A stretch of DNA of 64,000 bases from an uncultured Planctomycetota bacterium (GTDB lineage: Bacteria; Planctomycetota; Phycisphaerae; UBA1845; UTPLA1): positions 1 to 64,000 of the forward strand of contig CAADGE010000020.1 of the NCBI GenBank assembly GCA_900696465.1, in the 5' to 3' direction. Below, piece after piece: positions 47,735-57,513 of the stretch. Positions within the stretch are counted from its first letter, which is position 1. Each line of letters opens with the position of its first letter. The notes under the pieces were generated by a model that was not told where the DNA came from, did not search any database, and was given only the letters and a program-made list of their open reading frames with translations. The position numbers and the translations under genes were made by a program.

Positions 47735-49654
47735 ATGTGCGGAATACTCGGAAAAGTAACATTTCGCGGCGAAGCCGACGATCCTGCCGTTTTTGAGCGG
47801 GCCCTGAGGATGCTGGATCATCGCGGCCCTGACGATCGGGGCACCTGGCACCACGTCACGCCGGACGGAACGAGTATCTCCTTCGGGCAGACGCGGCTGA
47901 GCATTCTGGACCTGTCTGACGCCGGTCATCAGCCGATGACAAGTCCGCGCAGCGGAGCGGTGATTGTTTTTAACGGCGAAGTTTACAATTTTCGCGAGAT
48001 TCGCACGCGACTCGAGGGCAAGGGGTATCAATTCACGAGTGAGTGCGACACGGAAGTCATCCTCGCGGCATACGACGAGTGGGGGGAACAGTTCGCCGAG
48101 AACTTTCGTGGCATGTTCGCGATCGGCATTTTTGATGTACGTCGGCAGCGACTTCTGCTTTGCCGCGATCGTCTCGGCATCAAGCCGCTTTACTATTACT
48201 GGGATGGTCGGCAGTTGGCATTCGCATCTGAACTAACCGCCCTGTCAGCATTGCCATCGCTTGAACTGAACGTGTGCCACACAGCACTGCGAAACTACCT
48301 GCGACAGGGCTTCATCCCCGGACCGCTCTCGATCTACGAGCGCGTGCGCAAACTGAGCCAGGGCCATTTACTGTTTTGTGACTTCGTAAAACCCGAGCCG
48401 CAGGTGAAGAGTTTCTGGGATCCGCTCGACTACTACGCACAGCCTCGACACTTCTCCGGCGAGGAAGCCATACTTGACGAGCTCAACGATGTTTTGACAC
48501 AGGCGGTTCGGTATCGGCTGATCAGCGACGTGCCCCTGGGCGCATTTCTCTCCGGAGGGATCGACTCCTCGCTGGTGGTAGCATTGATGCGACAGATTCA
48601 CACGGGGCCGCTCAAGACCTTTACGATCGGTTTCAGTGAGCCGGAATGGGACGAGGCCCCGGCGGCACGGCGAATCGCAGAACATCTGGACACGGAACAT
48701 CACGAGCAATACCTTTCGGAGGCGAATGTACTCGACGCCGTCCGCACGGTGGGCGATCATTACGACGAGCCGTTCGCCGACGAATCGAATATCCCGACGC
48801 TCCTGCTCTCGAAAATGACCCGTCAGAAAGTGACGGTCGCGCTTTCCGGCGACGGCGGTGATGAGCTTTTCTGGGGATACAATCACTATGACACGCGAGC
48901 CATGCGATGGTTCAAGGGTCTGAATCGGATTCCGCGGCCGCTGCGCCGGATGGCAGCCGGCTCACTCAAAATGCTCGGCCCGGAAGGCGTCCGGATCGGT
49001 CAACTGATCGAATTCGAGGATCTGCCGATGTATTACATGCGGTCCCGAATCTGGCCGCCGGGGCTCTATCGCGACCTGCATCGATGCGAGGCCCGCGAGG
49101 ACCGGCTGCTGGCAATCGGACGACAGGTAGCGGCGCGGCTTCCCGGGCGCGATCGACATCTTCTGACCGGAGCGATGGATCTGCATTGTTATCTCGTGGA
49201 CGACATACTGACAAAAGTGGATCGTGCGAGCATGGCCGTCGCGCTGGAGGCCCGCGTACCGATTCTCGATCATCATGTGGTGCAACTTGCGGCCGCAATA
49301 CCGTCATCCTTCAAGACGGCGGGCGGCGAAAAGAAGCGGCTCCTGAGGGCGTTGTTGGCCCGGTACATTCCGCGTTCGCTCTGGGATCGTCCCAAGAAAG
49401 GTTTTGGCGTTCCGCTGGTACGATGGTTTCGTACCAGCTTGAAAGACTGGGCCTATGACGAACTGCGAGGCGGCGGCTCGCGTCTTTGCGACTGGCTCGA
49501 TCGCGGATGCCTGGAACAGATGTTAAGCGACCACGTGAGCGGTCGGCGAAATGTGTCAGGCCTGATCTGGGCCTGTCTGCAACTGGCGAGCTGGGATCGA
49601 CGCTTGGCTCGTATCCGAAACGCGCGAGAACCCGTGCCGTCGTTGGCAGGATGA
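47735..49654 (+). CDS. asnB: AsnB-type glutamine-dependent amidotransferase, copy 1
   Basis: 639 residues. The N-terminal glutaminase starts MCGILGK so that Cys2 becomes the nucleophile, with LDHRGPDD and FNGEVYNFREI. The synthetase domain has the PP-loop LSGGIDSSLV and SGDGGDELFWGY. Enzymes of this type make asparagine or amidate other acids; in polysaccharide loci they commonly amidate uronic acids. With UDP-glucuronate and galacturonate made by ugd and the epimerase in the same locus, amidation of a uronate is a good guess. A second AsnB is encoded at 52289. Confidence 0.92.
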   Translation: MCGILGKVTFRGEADDPAVFERALRMLDHRGPDDRGTWHHVTPDGTSISFGQTRLSILDLSDAGHQPMTSPRSGAVIVFNGEVYNFREIRTRLEGKGYQFTSECDTEVILAAYDEWGEQFAENFRGMFAIGIFDVRRQRLLLCRDRLGIKPLYYYWDGRQLAFASELTALSALPSLELNVCHTALRNYLRQGFIPGPLSIYERVRKLSQGHLLFCDFVKPEPQVKSFWDPLDYYAQPRHFSGEEAILDELNDVLTQAVRYRLISDVPLGAFLSGGIDSSLVVALMRQIHTGPLKTFTIGFSEPEWDEAPAARRIAEHLDTEHHEQYLSEANVLDAVRTVGDHYDEPFADESNIPTLLLSKMTRQKVTVALSGDGGDELFWGYNHYDTRAMRWFKGLNRIPRPLRRMAAGSLKMLGPEGVRIGQLIEFEDLPMYYMRSRIWPPGLYRDLHRCEAREDRLLAIGRQVAARLPGRDRHLLTGAMDLHCYLVDDILTKVDRASMAVALEARVPILDHHVVQLAAAIPSSFKTAGGEKKRLLRALLARYIPRSLWDRPKKGFGVPLVRWFRTSLKDWAYDELRGGGSRLCDWLDRGCLEQMLSDHVSGRRNVSGLIWACLQLASWDRRLARIRNAREPVPSLAG

Positions 49655-49743
49655 AACGGTACGAGCCCGTTGCCGCTGAACCGCACAAGACATCATCTGA
49701 CTCGCAGGCATCGTATAGACCTTTGAAACGCAGTTAGCGACTC

Positions 49744-51126
49744 ATGACGCATCTGACCGGATACAACACGACGTTGATGCCTACCGGGGCGTACCCCTAC
49801 TACGAGGTGCCCGCGCAATCAACAGCCGCACCGGAAGAGGCCGAGCGCCGCATGCCGACGTTCCTCGGCGTAGCCGCCGGTCTGTTCCTGGGTAGTGTGT
49901 GTCTGGCCAGTTCTGCATCCGAGCAGCTTTCCTGGATTCCGCAGTTGGTCGGCGTCGGCCTCTCGGTGTGTTGGCTGGTGGTCGGCCTGATGATCATGGG
50001 GCAACCCATTCGATGGTCCCGGCCCATCACCCTCTACATGGCGTACTTCATCTGGGCCTGCACCGGTTTCCTCGTCACCATCGAAATGGAGTACTTCCTG
50101 ACGATGTGGAAGACGACGCTCAAAGTCGTCCTGATCACCTTCGTGGTCTTTCAGTGTGTCCGCACCCGCAAGGATTTTCTCTTCTGCTGTCTGGCTATCG
50201 GCATTACCAGCATCATCGTCATCGCCGAAGGCCGGGAGAGCATCGTTCGTGCCGCACAGTATGCAGGCGGTGAGCGCGGTGCCGTGGCCAAGGCGCGGGC
50301 ATCTGAGACGCTGCTGTCCAACGCCAATCACTTGGGTATTTTTTCCGTGCTGGTCATCGGTTGCGGCATGGCCTGCCTGATGGGATACAAGAGTCTGCTG
50401 ATGAAGATCCTCGGTTCGCTGGCGATGATCGCCGGTCTCTACCTCGTAGCCGCTTCGGGCTCCCGCACGGCGATGGTTGGCCTCGCGACAGGCAGTGCCG
50501 CACTTTACTTCTATCATTTTCGCAAAGCTGGCCAGGGAAACCTGGGAAGGAAGCTCTTCCTGACCGTCATGGGAATCGGTGTCCTCGCCGGTACGACTTA
50601 CTATGTATCAACGCTTCCGTTCTTCTTCCGTTTGCAATCCGTCGTCACCGAAAAGGATGCTCGTGAAAAGGAACCGCGCTACGTTTATTTCTTCAAGTCG
50701 CTTGAAGTCGTCGCAGAACATCCCGTCGTGGGCTTGGGAATCGGCGGCTTTTCACTGCATCGTCTGGGCAAAAGCTACGGATCGCTGGGACAGTACACGC
50801 ACTCCTCGATCTCGGAGACACTCTCGGCCACGGGACTGCCTGGTTTCGGCTTATACTATGGGAGTCAGCTTGCGATGTTCCTGTTGATACGTCGAACGCG
50901 CAAGCTTGCGCTGCCCAAGCGCGATCTGGCCGCCGTGAACATGATCATGGCTATTTTGTGGATCACGCTGGCGTTCGGTGTCGTAGCGGTGCTCATGTAC
51001 GACCGATTCCTGTGGCCGTTTCTGGGGGCATGCTGCGGGTATCTTTGCTACTTGAATCAAATGTACGGCCACACGGCGCCATCTCCGGCTTATGCCGTAG
51101 CGACTTACCCTCCGGTTCGTCGATGA
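49744..51126 (+). CDS. Wzy/O-antigen ligase-like polymerase
   Basis: 460 residues with about ten to twelve hydrophobic helices. The Wzy_C-type region carries AGLYLVAASGSRTAMVGLATGSA followed by a large loop ending RYVYFFKSLEVVAEHPVVGLGIGGF and the conserved YTHSSISETLSATGLPGF. This loop with the E-H-P...G-x-G...H pattern is the O-antigen ligase/polymerase signature. It would join repeat units on the periplasmic face after the flippase at 42383. The N-terminal 40 residues are a hydrophilic extension. Confidence 0.88.
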   Translation: MTHLTGYNTTLMPTGAYPYYEVPAQSTAAPEEAERRMPTFLGVAAGLFLGSVCLASSASEQLSWIPQLVGVGLSVCWLVVGLMIMGQPIRWSRPITLYMAYFIWACTGFLVTIEMEYFLTMWKTTLKVVLITFVVFQCVRTRKDFLFCCLAIGITSIIVIAEGRESIVRAAQYAGGERGAVAKARASETLLSNANHLGIFSVLVIGCGMACLMGYKSLLMKILGSLAMIAGLYLVAASGSRTAMVGLATGSAALYFYHFRKAGQGNLGRKLFLTVMGIGVLAGTTYYVSTLPFFFRLQSVVTEKDAREKEPRYVYFFKSLEVVAEHPVVGLGIGGFSLHRLGKSYGSLGQYTHSSISETLSATGLPGFGLYYGSQLAMFLLIRRTRKLALPKRDLAAVNMIMAILWITLAFGVVAVLMYDRFLWPFLGACCGYLCYLNQMYGHTAPSPAYAVATYPPVRR

Positions 51127-51147
51127 GCCCGCCGAGTCTATCCTTCA

Positions 51148-52284
51148 ATGAGAATCGCGATCGTCATTGATTCGCTGATCCGCGGCGGCGCGGAGCGTCA
51201 GGCCTTCTATGCCACGGGGGAATTGATGCGCCTCGGCCATGAAGTCGAGTTGCTTTATTACAATCGCGCCGATAGTGAATACGACCCCTCATTGCTGGCG
51301 CCGGCCAGCGCCGTGCATCTCGACAAGGCCGGAAAACCGTTACGCTTTGTCATCAAGCTCTCTGCCTACTTTCGCCGCCGACGTTTCGACGTCGTACACG
51401 GATGGATGAGCATGTCCGGCGTCTATGCCGGCCTGGCGGGACGACTTGCAGGAGTGCCTGTAGTATTTGCGGGATATCGTTGCGAGTACGACGGCAAAGG
51501 GCTGTTTCGAGTCTGCCACAAGGTGGTCAATCATGTCGTGACCGGTTGGATCGTCAATTCAAAGGCGACGGTCCCGTCCATGGTCCGGGGAGTGGGTGCC
51601 CGCCCGGAAAACATCTTTGTCGTGTACAACGGTATTGATCCATCGGCGTTCACATCATCCTACAGTCCATCCGAAGCGAGAGTGCGGCTGGGGCTCCCGC
51701 CGGATTGTCCGACCGTGGCCATTGTCGGTCGCCTTCGCGCGCAGAAAAACCATCCACTCTTCATCGAGACGGCGGCGCGAGTTCATCGACGGCTTCCCGA
51801 AGCGCGGTTCCTCGTTGTGGGCGACGGCGACGGCAACGAGCAGCGCGATCTTGCGGTGATGGCTGATCGGCTGGGTGTCGGCCAGCGCGTCGTCTTTCTC
51901 GGGAGTCGTTCGGATATCCCGGACATCCTGGCGGCGACGGATGTCATGGCCCTGACCTCCAACTACGAAGGCGTGGCCAACAGTCTGTTGGAAGCGATGT
52001 GCGTTGGCCTTCCCGTAGTCAGTACGGCTTATGCCGGGGTGGACGAACTCATCACGCATGGCCGCGAGGGCTTTGTTGCACCGATGAATGATCCGGAGGG
52101 GCTGGCGGCGCATCTCTGCCGATTGCTGGAAGATCCCGCGCTTCGCAGGGAAATGGGGTCGCGCGGCCATGAGACCATCCGCCAGCGATTCAGCATGTCG
52201 GCGATGGGGCGCAACCTGGCATCGCTGTATCAGAACTGCCTGGATAAATCGCGACGAAAAGTCGTCCAGACCGACGGGGCGTAA
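51148..52284 (+). CDS. Glycosyltransferase family 4
   Basis: 378 residues, GT-B fold. The N-terminal motif IAIVIDSLIRGGAERQAFYATGEL with GGAE is the acceptor side. The donor side has VAIVGRLRAQKNHPLFIETA, FLGSRSDIPDILAATDVMALTS and YEGVANSLLEAMCVGLPVVST, with the E-x7-E motif of retaining GT4 enzymes. It adds a sugar in the repeat unit. The next gene starts 4 bases after its stop. Confidence 0.94.
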   Translation: MRIAIVIDSLIRGGAERQAFYATGELMRLGHEVELLYYNRADSEYDPSLLAPASAVHLDKAGKPLRFVIKLSAYFRRRRFDVVHGWMSMSGVYAGLAGRLAGVPVVFAGYRCEYDGKGLFRVCHKVVNHVVTGWIVNSKATVPSMVRGVGARPENIFVVYNGIDPSAFTSSYSPSEARVRLGLPPDCPTVAIVGRLRAQKNHPLFIETAARVHRRLPEARFLVVGDGDGNEQRDLAVMADRLGVGQRVVFLGSRSDIPDILAATDVMALTSNYEGVANSLLEAMCVGLPVVSTAYAGVDELITHGREGFVAPMNDPEGLAAHLCRLLEDPALRREMGSRGHETIRQRFSMSAMGRNLASLYQNCLDKSRRKVVQTDGA

Positions 52285-52288
52285 TCGA

Positions 52289-54166
52289 GTGTGCGGCATC
52301 TGTGGAATAGTCGACTACGCAACACCACCCTCAGCAGACACGCTGTGCGCCATGAAGCAGGCCATCCGCCACCGCGGTCCAGATGACAGCGGTCTGGAGA
52401 TGCTTGGCCCGGCAGCACTCGGTCATCGCCGCCTGAGCATCATCGATCTCTCGCCCACCGGTCATCAGCCGATGTGCTCGCACGACGGACAAGCTTGGAT
52501 CGCCTACAACGGGGAGGTCTACAACTTCCCGGAGCTTCGGGCCCGGCTGGAGTCGATGGGCGTTTCGTTTCGCGGGACATCGGACACCGAAGTCGTGCTC
52601 GAAGGATATCGCCGCTGGGGCACGAATGTGTTCGCGATGCTCAACGGCATGTTCGCCATGGCGATCTGGGACGTGCCGACGCAGACCCTGCACCTCGCGC
52701 GCGATCGATTCGGCATCAAACCGCTCTATTACCACGCGACGAAAAACGGGTTGGTCTTTGGCTCCGAGATCAAGGCGATCCTCGCATCCGGATGCGTTGA
52801 GCGGCGCATGAACTGGGCCGGGCTTCATGAGCATCTTTATTACGGCAACTGCCTGCGTGACGGAACGCTCTTCGAAGGGATCTCCCGGCTGCTGCCCGCG
52901 CATTACATGAGCGTTTCTCCAAACGGACGGACGATCAAGCCATACTGGGATGCGGGTCAGGTCGTACAACTGCGGGACTCGGTTGAAACCGCGACGGAGC
53001 GAGTTCACGACCATCTGGAAGCTGCGGTTCGGCGGCATCTCATCAGCGACGTGCCGGTGGGGGTGTTTCTCAGCGGCGGGATCGATTCATCGGCTATCAC
53101 TGCCTTCGCCAGTCGGCATTATCAGGGGCGACTGCGTACTTTTTCGGTGGGGTTCGACTTTGACCGCGGCGTGAACGAACTGCCGAAGGCCCGGCGCGTG
53201 GCCGAACATTTCGGCACGCAGCACGAAGAACTGCACATCGCCGGGCGCAACATGCCCGACATCATCGAGCGTCTTGTGCGCGCCCATGATGAGCCCTTTT
53301 CCGACGCGGCCAACATCCCGCTGTACCTGCTCTGCGAGGGTATTCGTGACGAGATCAAGGTCATCCTTCAGGGCGACGGCGGCGACGAAATCTTCGCCGG
53401 CTATCGCCGGTACAACGTACTCGCGCATGAGCGATTCTGGCGCGTCGTGGCCTGGGCGGCGCCGAAGCTGGCGGCGATCGTTCCGCGCCGGCCGGAGTTT
53501 TACCGCGGCATGCGGTTCTTCCAGGCAATGGGTCAGCGTGATCCCGCGATGCGGATGGCCCTGCTCATGACACAGGAATTTTACGGGAGCCCTCCGACCC
53601 GCGTGCTCACGGCCGACGCAAGGAAGCGCCTTTCGGAGAGCGATCCGTTTCGACAGTACCGTGTACAGTATGAGCGCTTCCGTAAGCTCGATCCGGTTCA
53701 ACGGATGCTCTACGTTGACAGCCAGATTCTGCTCCCGGATCAGTTCCTGGAGAAAGTTGATAAGTCCACCATGGCATGCAGCATCGAAATTCGCGTACCG
53801 TTTCTCGATGCAGTCCTTTCTGAATACGCCATGGGGCTCCCTGCTTCGCTTAAGATTCGCCACGCTCAGAAGAAGTGGATCCTGCGTCGCGCGCTGCGCG
53901 GGGTACTTCCAGACGACATTCTCGACGGGCCGAAGACCGGATTCGGCGTCCCATTCGAGTATTGGCTCAAGGAACCGCTCGCCGACTACATGCGCGGCGT
54001 TCTGCTGGACCCCGGAGTTCTTTCTCAAGGATTGTTCGATCGCTCCGCGCTGGAGGCCTGCATCGCGGAGCACATCGCCGGGCGGAGAAACAACGGGTTC
54101 CTGCTCTATAAGCTTCTGAACCTGGCATTATGGCAGAGGTTCTATCTCAACGGGGAGTCGCAGTGA
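52289..54166 (+). CDS. asnB: AsnB-type glutamine-dependent amidotransferase, copy 2
   Basis: 625 residues from a GTG at 52289, 4 bases after the previous stop. The start is fixed because the next codon is the catalytic Cys (GTG-TGC-GGC, giving MCGICGIVDYA); the longer frame from 52088 lies within the preceding glycosyltransferase. IRHRGPDD and YNGEVYNFPEL mark the glutaminase, LSGGIDSSAI the PP-loop and GDGGDEIFAGY the ATP site. It is clearly distinct from the copy at 47735 and may act on a different acceptor or on a different uronate. Confidence 0.93.
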   Translation: MCGICGIVDYATPPSADTLCAMKQAIRHRGPDDSGLEMLGPAALGHRRLSIIDLSPTGHQPMCSHDGQAWIAYNGEVYNFPELRARLESMGVSFRGTSDTEVVLEGYRRWGTNVFAMLNGMFAMAIWDVPTQTLHLARDRFGIKPLYYHATKNGLVFGSEIKAILASGCVERRMNWAGLHEHLYYGNCLRDGTLFEGISRLLPAHYMSVSPNGRTIKPYWDAGQVVQLRDSVETATERVHDHLEAAVRRHLISDVPVGVFLSGGIDSSAITAFASRHYQGRLRTFSVGFDFDRGVNELPKARRVAEHFGTQHEELHIAGRNMPDIIERLVRAHDEPFSDAANIPLYLLCEGIRDEIKVILQGDGGDEIFAGYRRYNVLAHERFWRVVAWAAPKLAAIVPRRPEFYRGMRFFQAMGQRDPAMRMALLMTQEFYGSPPTRVLTADARKRLSESDPFRQYRVQYERFRKLDPVQRMLYVDSQILLPDQFLEKVDKSTMACSIEIRVPFLDAVLSEYAMGLPASLKIRHAQKKWILRRALRGVLPDDILDGPKTGFGVPFEYWLKEPLADYMRGVLLDPGVLSQGLFDRSALEACIAEHIAGRRNNGFLLYKLLNLALWQRFYLNGESQ

Positions 54167-54185
54167 TCCTTCAGACCGACTTTTC

Positions 54186-55328
54186 GTGGTTGATCGGTGC
54201 GTATTGAGCACGCAAGTATCTCTATCGATCCTTGGTTCGTATCCGCCTCCTTACGGCGGTGTCGGCATTCATGTTCAGCGTTTGTGCCCGCTGCTCGAGC
54301 GCCGGGGGATTTCCTATCGTGTCTACAACGCGACGAGCAACGTGGGTGACGGCGAGCGTATTGTTCCAGTGCTCGGACGCCGAAAAACCTGGCTGCTGCG
54401 ATACCTTTTCACGGCGCGCGAGCCGGCGATCTATATCCTGTCGGGACGACTCTCGGCGTGGGTGATCGGCGCCTTGATGGCGGCGCTTCGCAGAAAGCGC
54501 GTGCTGGTGCGATTGCGAAATGCAGCGCTTCCGGACTGGGTCGAACAGGGCGGGCTGAAAAAGTGGCTGGCCAGCTTCGCACTTCGGCGGATGTACGGTG
54601 TCGTCTGCGTCAGCCGACGGCTACAGGAAAGTGCCCGCAGACTGGGCGTGAACGAATCCCGCCTGCACTGGTCACCGGGCTTTCTGCCGCCCGATCCTTC
54701 GGACGCTGATCATTCGCGAGTGGCTCCGGCGGTCTGGTCGTTCACGGAATCGCACGATCCGGTGATCGCCGCGAACGGTAAGGTCGAGTGGTATCGCGGT
54801 GAAGACCTTTATGGTCTCGATCTGCTCGTCGAACTGGCAGGGCGTTTGAAGAAGGACTACCCGCGGCTGGGCATTGTCGTGTGTTTCTGGGATCATCGCC
54901 CGGCAGACGAGGCCCGGCTCGAAGCGTTGAAGCACCGTGCAGCGGAGCTTGGAGTAGCGGACGCGATCCTATTCAATACCGTCAGCGGCCCGTTCGTGCC
55001 GGTTCTCTCGGAGTGCGACGTTTTCGCGAGGCCGACGAATACCGATGGTGATGCCAACTCGATTCGCGAAGCCCTGTACCTGGGCAAGCCGGCAGTCGCC
55101 AGCGACGCGGTCGAACGGCCAGAAGGAACCATCCTGTTCCGAACCAGGGACCTCGATGATTTTGAGGTCCGGGTGCGTCAGGCGCTCGGCGGGAAGAGTG
55201 ATCGGCAGGAATCGGGCGTCGGGATGTTGACCACGGAGGATGAACAACGCATCGACGCGTATCTTTCACTGCTTGCGGAGGCGGCTGACCCGGTCGGGCA
55301 CGGGGTCAGTTCCGGCGCAAACAGATAA
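54186..55328 (+). CDS. Glycosyltransferase (GT4-like)
   Basis: 380 residues from a GTG at 54186; later TTG codons are alternatives. ILGSYPPPYGGVGIHVQRLCPLLERRG is a typical GT-B N-terminus with the PPYGG motif. The C-terminal domain includes LFNTVSGPFVPVLSECDVFARPTNTDGDANSIREALYLGKPAVASDAVERPEG, the acidic E/D-x-x-S-x-x-E-A region of GT4. The first 12 residues are not conserved. It adds another residue of the repeat unit. The ADH-Gfo/Idh/MocA fusion follows after 34 bases. Confidence 0.86.
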   Translation: MVDRCVLSTQVSLSILGSYPPPYGGVGIHVQRLCPLLERRGISYRVYNATSNVGDGERIVPVLGRRKTWLLRYLFTAREPAIYILSGRLSAWVIGALMAALRRKRVLVRLRNAALPDWVEQGGLKKWLASFALRRMYGVVCVSRRLQESARRLGVNESRLHWSPGFLPPDPSDADHSRVAPAVWSFTESHDPVIAANGKVEWYRGEDLYGLDLLVELAGRLKKDYPRLGIVVCFWDHRPADEARLEALKHRAAELGVADAILFNTVSGPFVPVLSECDVFARPTNTDGDANSIREALYLGKPAVASDAVERPEGTILFRTRDLDDFEVRVRQALGGKSDRQESGVGMLTTEDEQRIDAYLSLLAEAADPVGHGVSSGANR

Positions 55329-55362
55329 AGTAGTCGCGATCAACGTTGAGGAATTATCGCTG

Positions 55363-57513
55363 ATGAGGCAGGTATTACAGAGTCTAAAGACCGGCGTCGT
55401 GGAAGTGCCGGAAGTGCCATGCCCCCTGGTGCGCCCGGGGCACCTGCTGATTCGCACGCACGCGACGCTGATCTCCGCCGGCACGGAGCGCATGCTCGTG
55501 GAGTTCGGCAAGGGCAGCTTGATTGCCAAGGCGCGAGCCCAGCCGGAAAAAGTGCGACAGGTGCTCGACAAGATCAAAACCGACGGGCTGTTGCCGACGT
55601 TGGAGGCAGTTTTTTCACGATTGGATGAGCCGCTTCCGTTGGGTTATTGCAACGCGGGTACCGTCGTAGAGGTCGGCGAGGGTGTGACCGGCTTCGCCGT
55701 GGGGGACCGCGTGGCGTCCAACGGCCCGCATGCCGAGTACGTCTGTGTACCGAAGAATCTTTGCGCGAAAATACCGGAAGGTGTCAGCGATGAGGCAGCA
55801 TCTTTCACGGTGCTCAGCGCCATTGGACTGCAGGGTGTACGGCTTCTGGAGCCAACGCTCGGTGAATCCATCGCGGTTGTCGGTCTCGGGCTGATCGGGC
55901 TGACGACGGTGCAGATACTGGCCGCCAATGGGTGTCGAGTAATTGGCATCGACATCGACGCCTCGCGATTGGCGCTCGCCCGTCAGTTTGGCGCCGAGAC
56001 GGTGGACGTACGCGGAGGCGCTGATCCGGTGGCTTCCGCCGTCGCCTTCTCCGGTGGTGCCGGCGTGGACGGTGTCCTTATCACGGCCTCGACCCCGAGC
56101 AACGAGATCATCCGACAGGCGGCGCAGATGTGCCGCAAGCGGGGGCGGATCGTCCTCGTGGGTGTCGTCGGTCTCGAACTGAATCGCTCGGATTTCTACA
56201 AGAAAGAACTAAGCTTCCAGGTTTCCTGCTCATACGGACCGGGTCGTTATGACGCGCAGTACGAAGAGCGCGGTCAGGATTACCCGCTTCCCTTCGTGCG
56301 CTGGACACAGCAGCGCAACTTCACCGCCGTGCTGGGACTACTCTCCACGGGCCGGTTGAATGTCGAACCGCTGATCTCTCGGCGCATCCCGCACAGCCAG
56401 GCGGATGAGGCCTACCGCACCCTGACCGACGATCGCAACGCGCTGGGTATCGTGTTGACGTATCCGCAGGCGCCTGCGACGCAGACGCGAACCGTCGCAT
56501 TGCCTCGTCCGTTGACGGCGGCCGCGCCGGCAGGTCCGGCAGTGATCGGTCTCATCGGTGCGGGAAACTTCGCGAAGATGACACTGCTGCCGGCGTTGAA
56601 GGGTTGTCCTGTCCACTTACGCACGATCGCCAGTGCCGGCGGGGTGAGCGGTTTCCATGCAGGCAGAAAGTTCGGTTTCGAACAGGCGACCACCGATTAT
56701 CGAGAGATGCTCGCGGATCGTCAGATTAATCTCGTGGTGATCACGACCCGTCACGACCTGCATGCCCGAATGACCATCGAAGCACTGGAAGCGGGTAAGC
56801 ACGTCGCCGTCGAAAAGCCGCTTTGCCTGAATGCCGAGGAGCTGGCTGCCGTGCGTGCGGCTCACGAGAAGGCATCCGCCCTGCAATTGCTGGTCGGTTT
56901 CAACCGGCGGTTTTCTCCGCACGCCCGAAGGATGAAGCATCTCCTCTCGACACGTACCCAGCCCATGTGCATGAGCATGATGGTGAATGCCGGCATCGTG
57001 GCGCCGGACAGCTGGGTGCAGGACGATCGCACAGGCGGCGGGCGGATCATCGGCGAGGGATGTCACTGGATCGACCTCATGATGTACCTGACGGGCTCCC
57101 CGGTGATTGCGGTAAACGCCACGCGCATCGGTGAATCCGCGGGACTGGCTATCCGCGATGACAAGATGACCATCACGCTCAGATTTGCTGACGGCTCAAT
57201 CGGCACGCTGCATTATTTCGGCAACGGTCACAAGGCATACGACAAGGAGACGATGGAAGTATTCTGCGAAGGCCGCGTGCTTCGGCTTGAGAATTTCCGC
57301 CGCCTTGTCGGCTACGGCTGGACTGGTTTCACTCGAATGAAACTGTCCCGGCAGGACAAAGGACATCGTGAGGAATTTCGTCTTCTCACGGAAGCGGTGG
57401 CGCGCGGTGGTCCGCCGGTCATGCCGTTCGAGGAAATCGAGAATGTCATGGAAGCGACGTTTGCCGCCGTACAGTCCGCGCATCAGGAGCAGCCGATCAA
57501 ACTGGCGAGATGA
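55363..57513 (+). CDS. Bi-domain oxidoreductase: zinc-type dehydrogenase + Gfo/Idh/MocA
   Basis: 716 residues from the ATG at 55363 (GAGGAA about 10 bases upstream); a frame from 55240 overlaps the previous gene. The first half (about 1-370) is a medium-chain dehydrogenase fold with AVVGLGLIGLTTVQILAANG as its NAD site; classic zinc ligands are not obvious. The second half (about 390-716) is a Gfo/Idh/MocA enzyme with IGLIGAGNFAKMTLLPAL, VEKPLCL (the catalytic EKP) and a conserved GEGCHWIDLMMYL. The fusion is frequent in polysaccharide clusters and probably oxidises a sugar nucleotide or glycan intermediate. The stop overlaps the next ATG by 4 bases. Confidence 0.92.
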   Translation: MRQVLQSLKTGVVEVPEVPCPLVRPGHLLIRTHATLISAGTERMLVEFGKGSLIAKARAQPEKVRQVLDKIKTDGLLPTLEAVFSRLDEPLPLGYCNAGTVVEVGEGVTGFAVGDRVASNGPHAEYVCVPKNLCAKIPEGVSDEAASFTVLSAIGLQGVRLLEPTLGESIAVVGLGLIGLTTVQILAANGCRVIGIDIDASRLALARQFGAETVDVRGGADPVASAVAFSGGAGVDGVLITASTPSNEIIRQAAQMCRKRGRIVLVGVVGLELNRSDFYKKELSFQVSCSYGPGRYDAQYEERGQDYPLPFVRWTQQRNFTAVLGLLSTGRLNVEPLISRRIPHSQADEAYRTLTDDRNALGIVLTYPQAPATQTRTVALPRPLTAAAPAGPAVIGLIGAGNFAKMTLLPALKGCPVHLRTIASAGGVSGFHAGRKFGFEQATTDYREMLADRQINLVVITTRHDLHARMTIEALEAGKHVAVEKPLCLNAEELAAVRAAHEKASALQLLVGFNRRFSPHARRMKHLLSTRTQPMCMSMMVNAGIVAPDSWVQDDRTGGGRIIGEGCHWIDLMMYLTGSPVIAVNATRIGESAGLAIRDDKMTITLRFADGSIGTLHYFGNGHKAYDKETMEVFCEGRVLRLENFRRLVGYGWTGFTRMKLSRQDKGHREEFRLLTEAVARGGPPVMPFEEIENVMEATFAAVQSAHQEQPIKLAR

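Noticed and set aside
52088-52288. Upstream extension of the second asnB
   Set aside because: Lies entirely inside the preceding glycosyltransferase; AsnB needs Cys directly after the initiator, which fixes the start at 52289.
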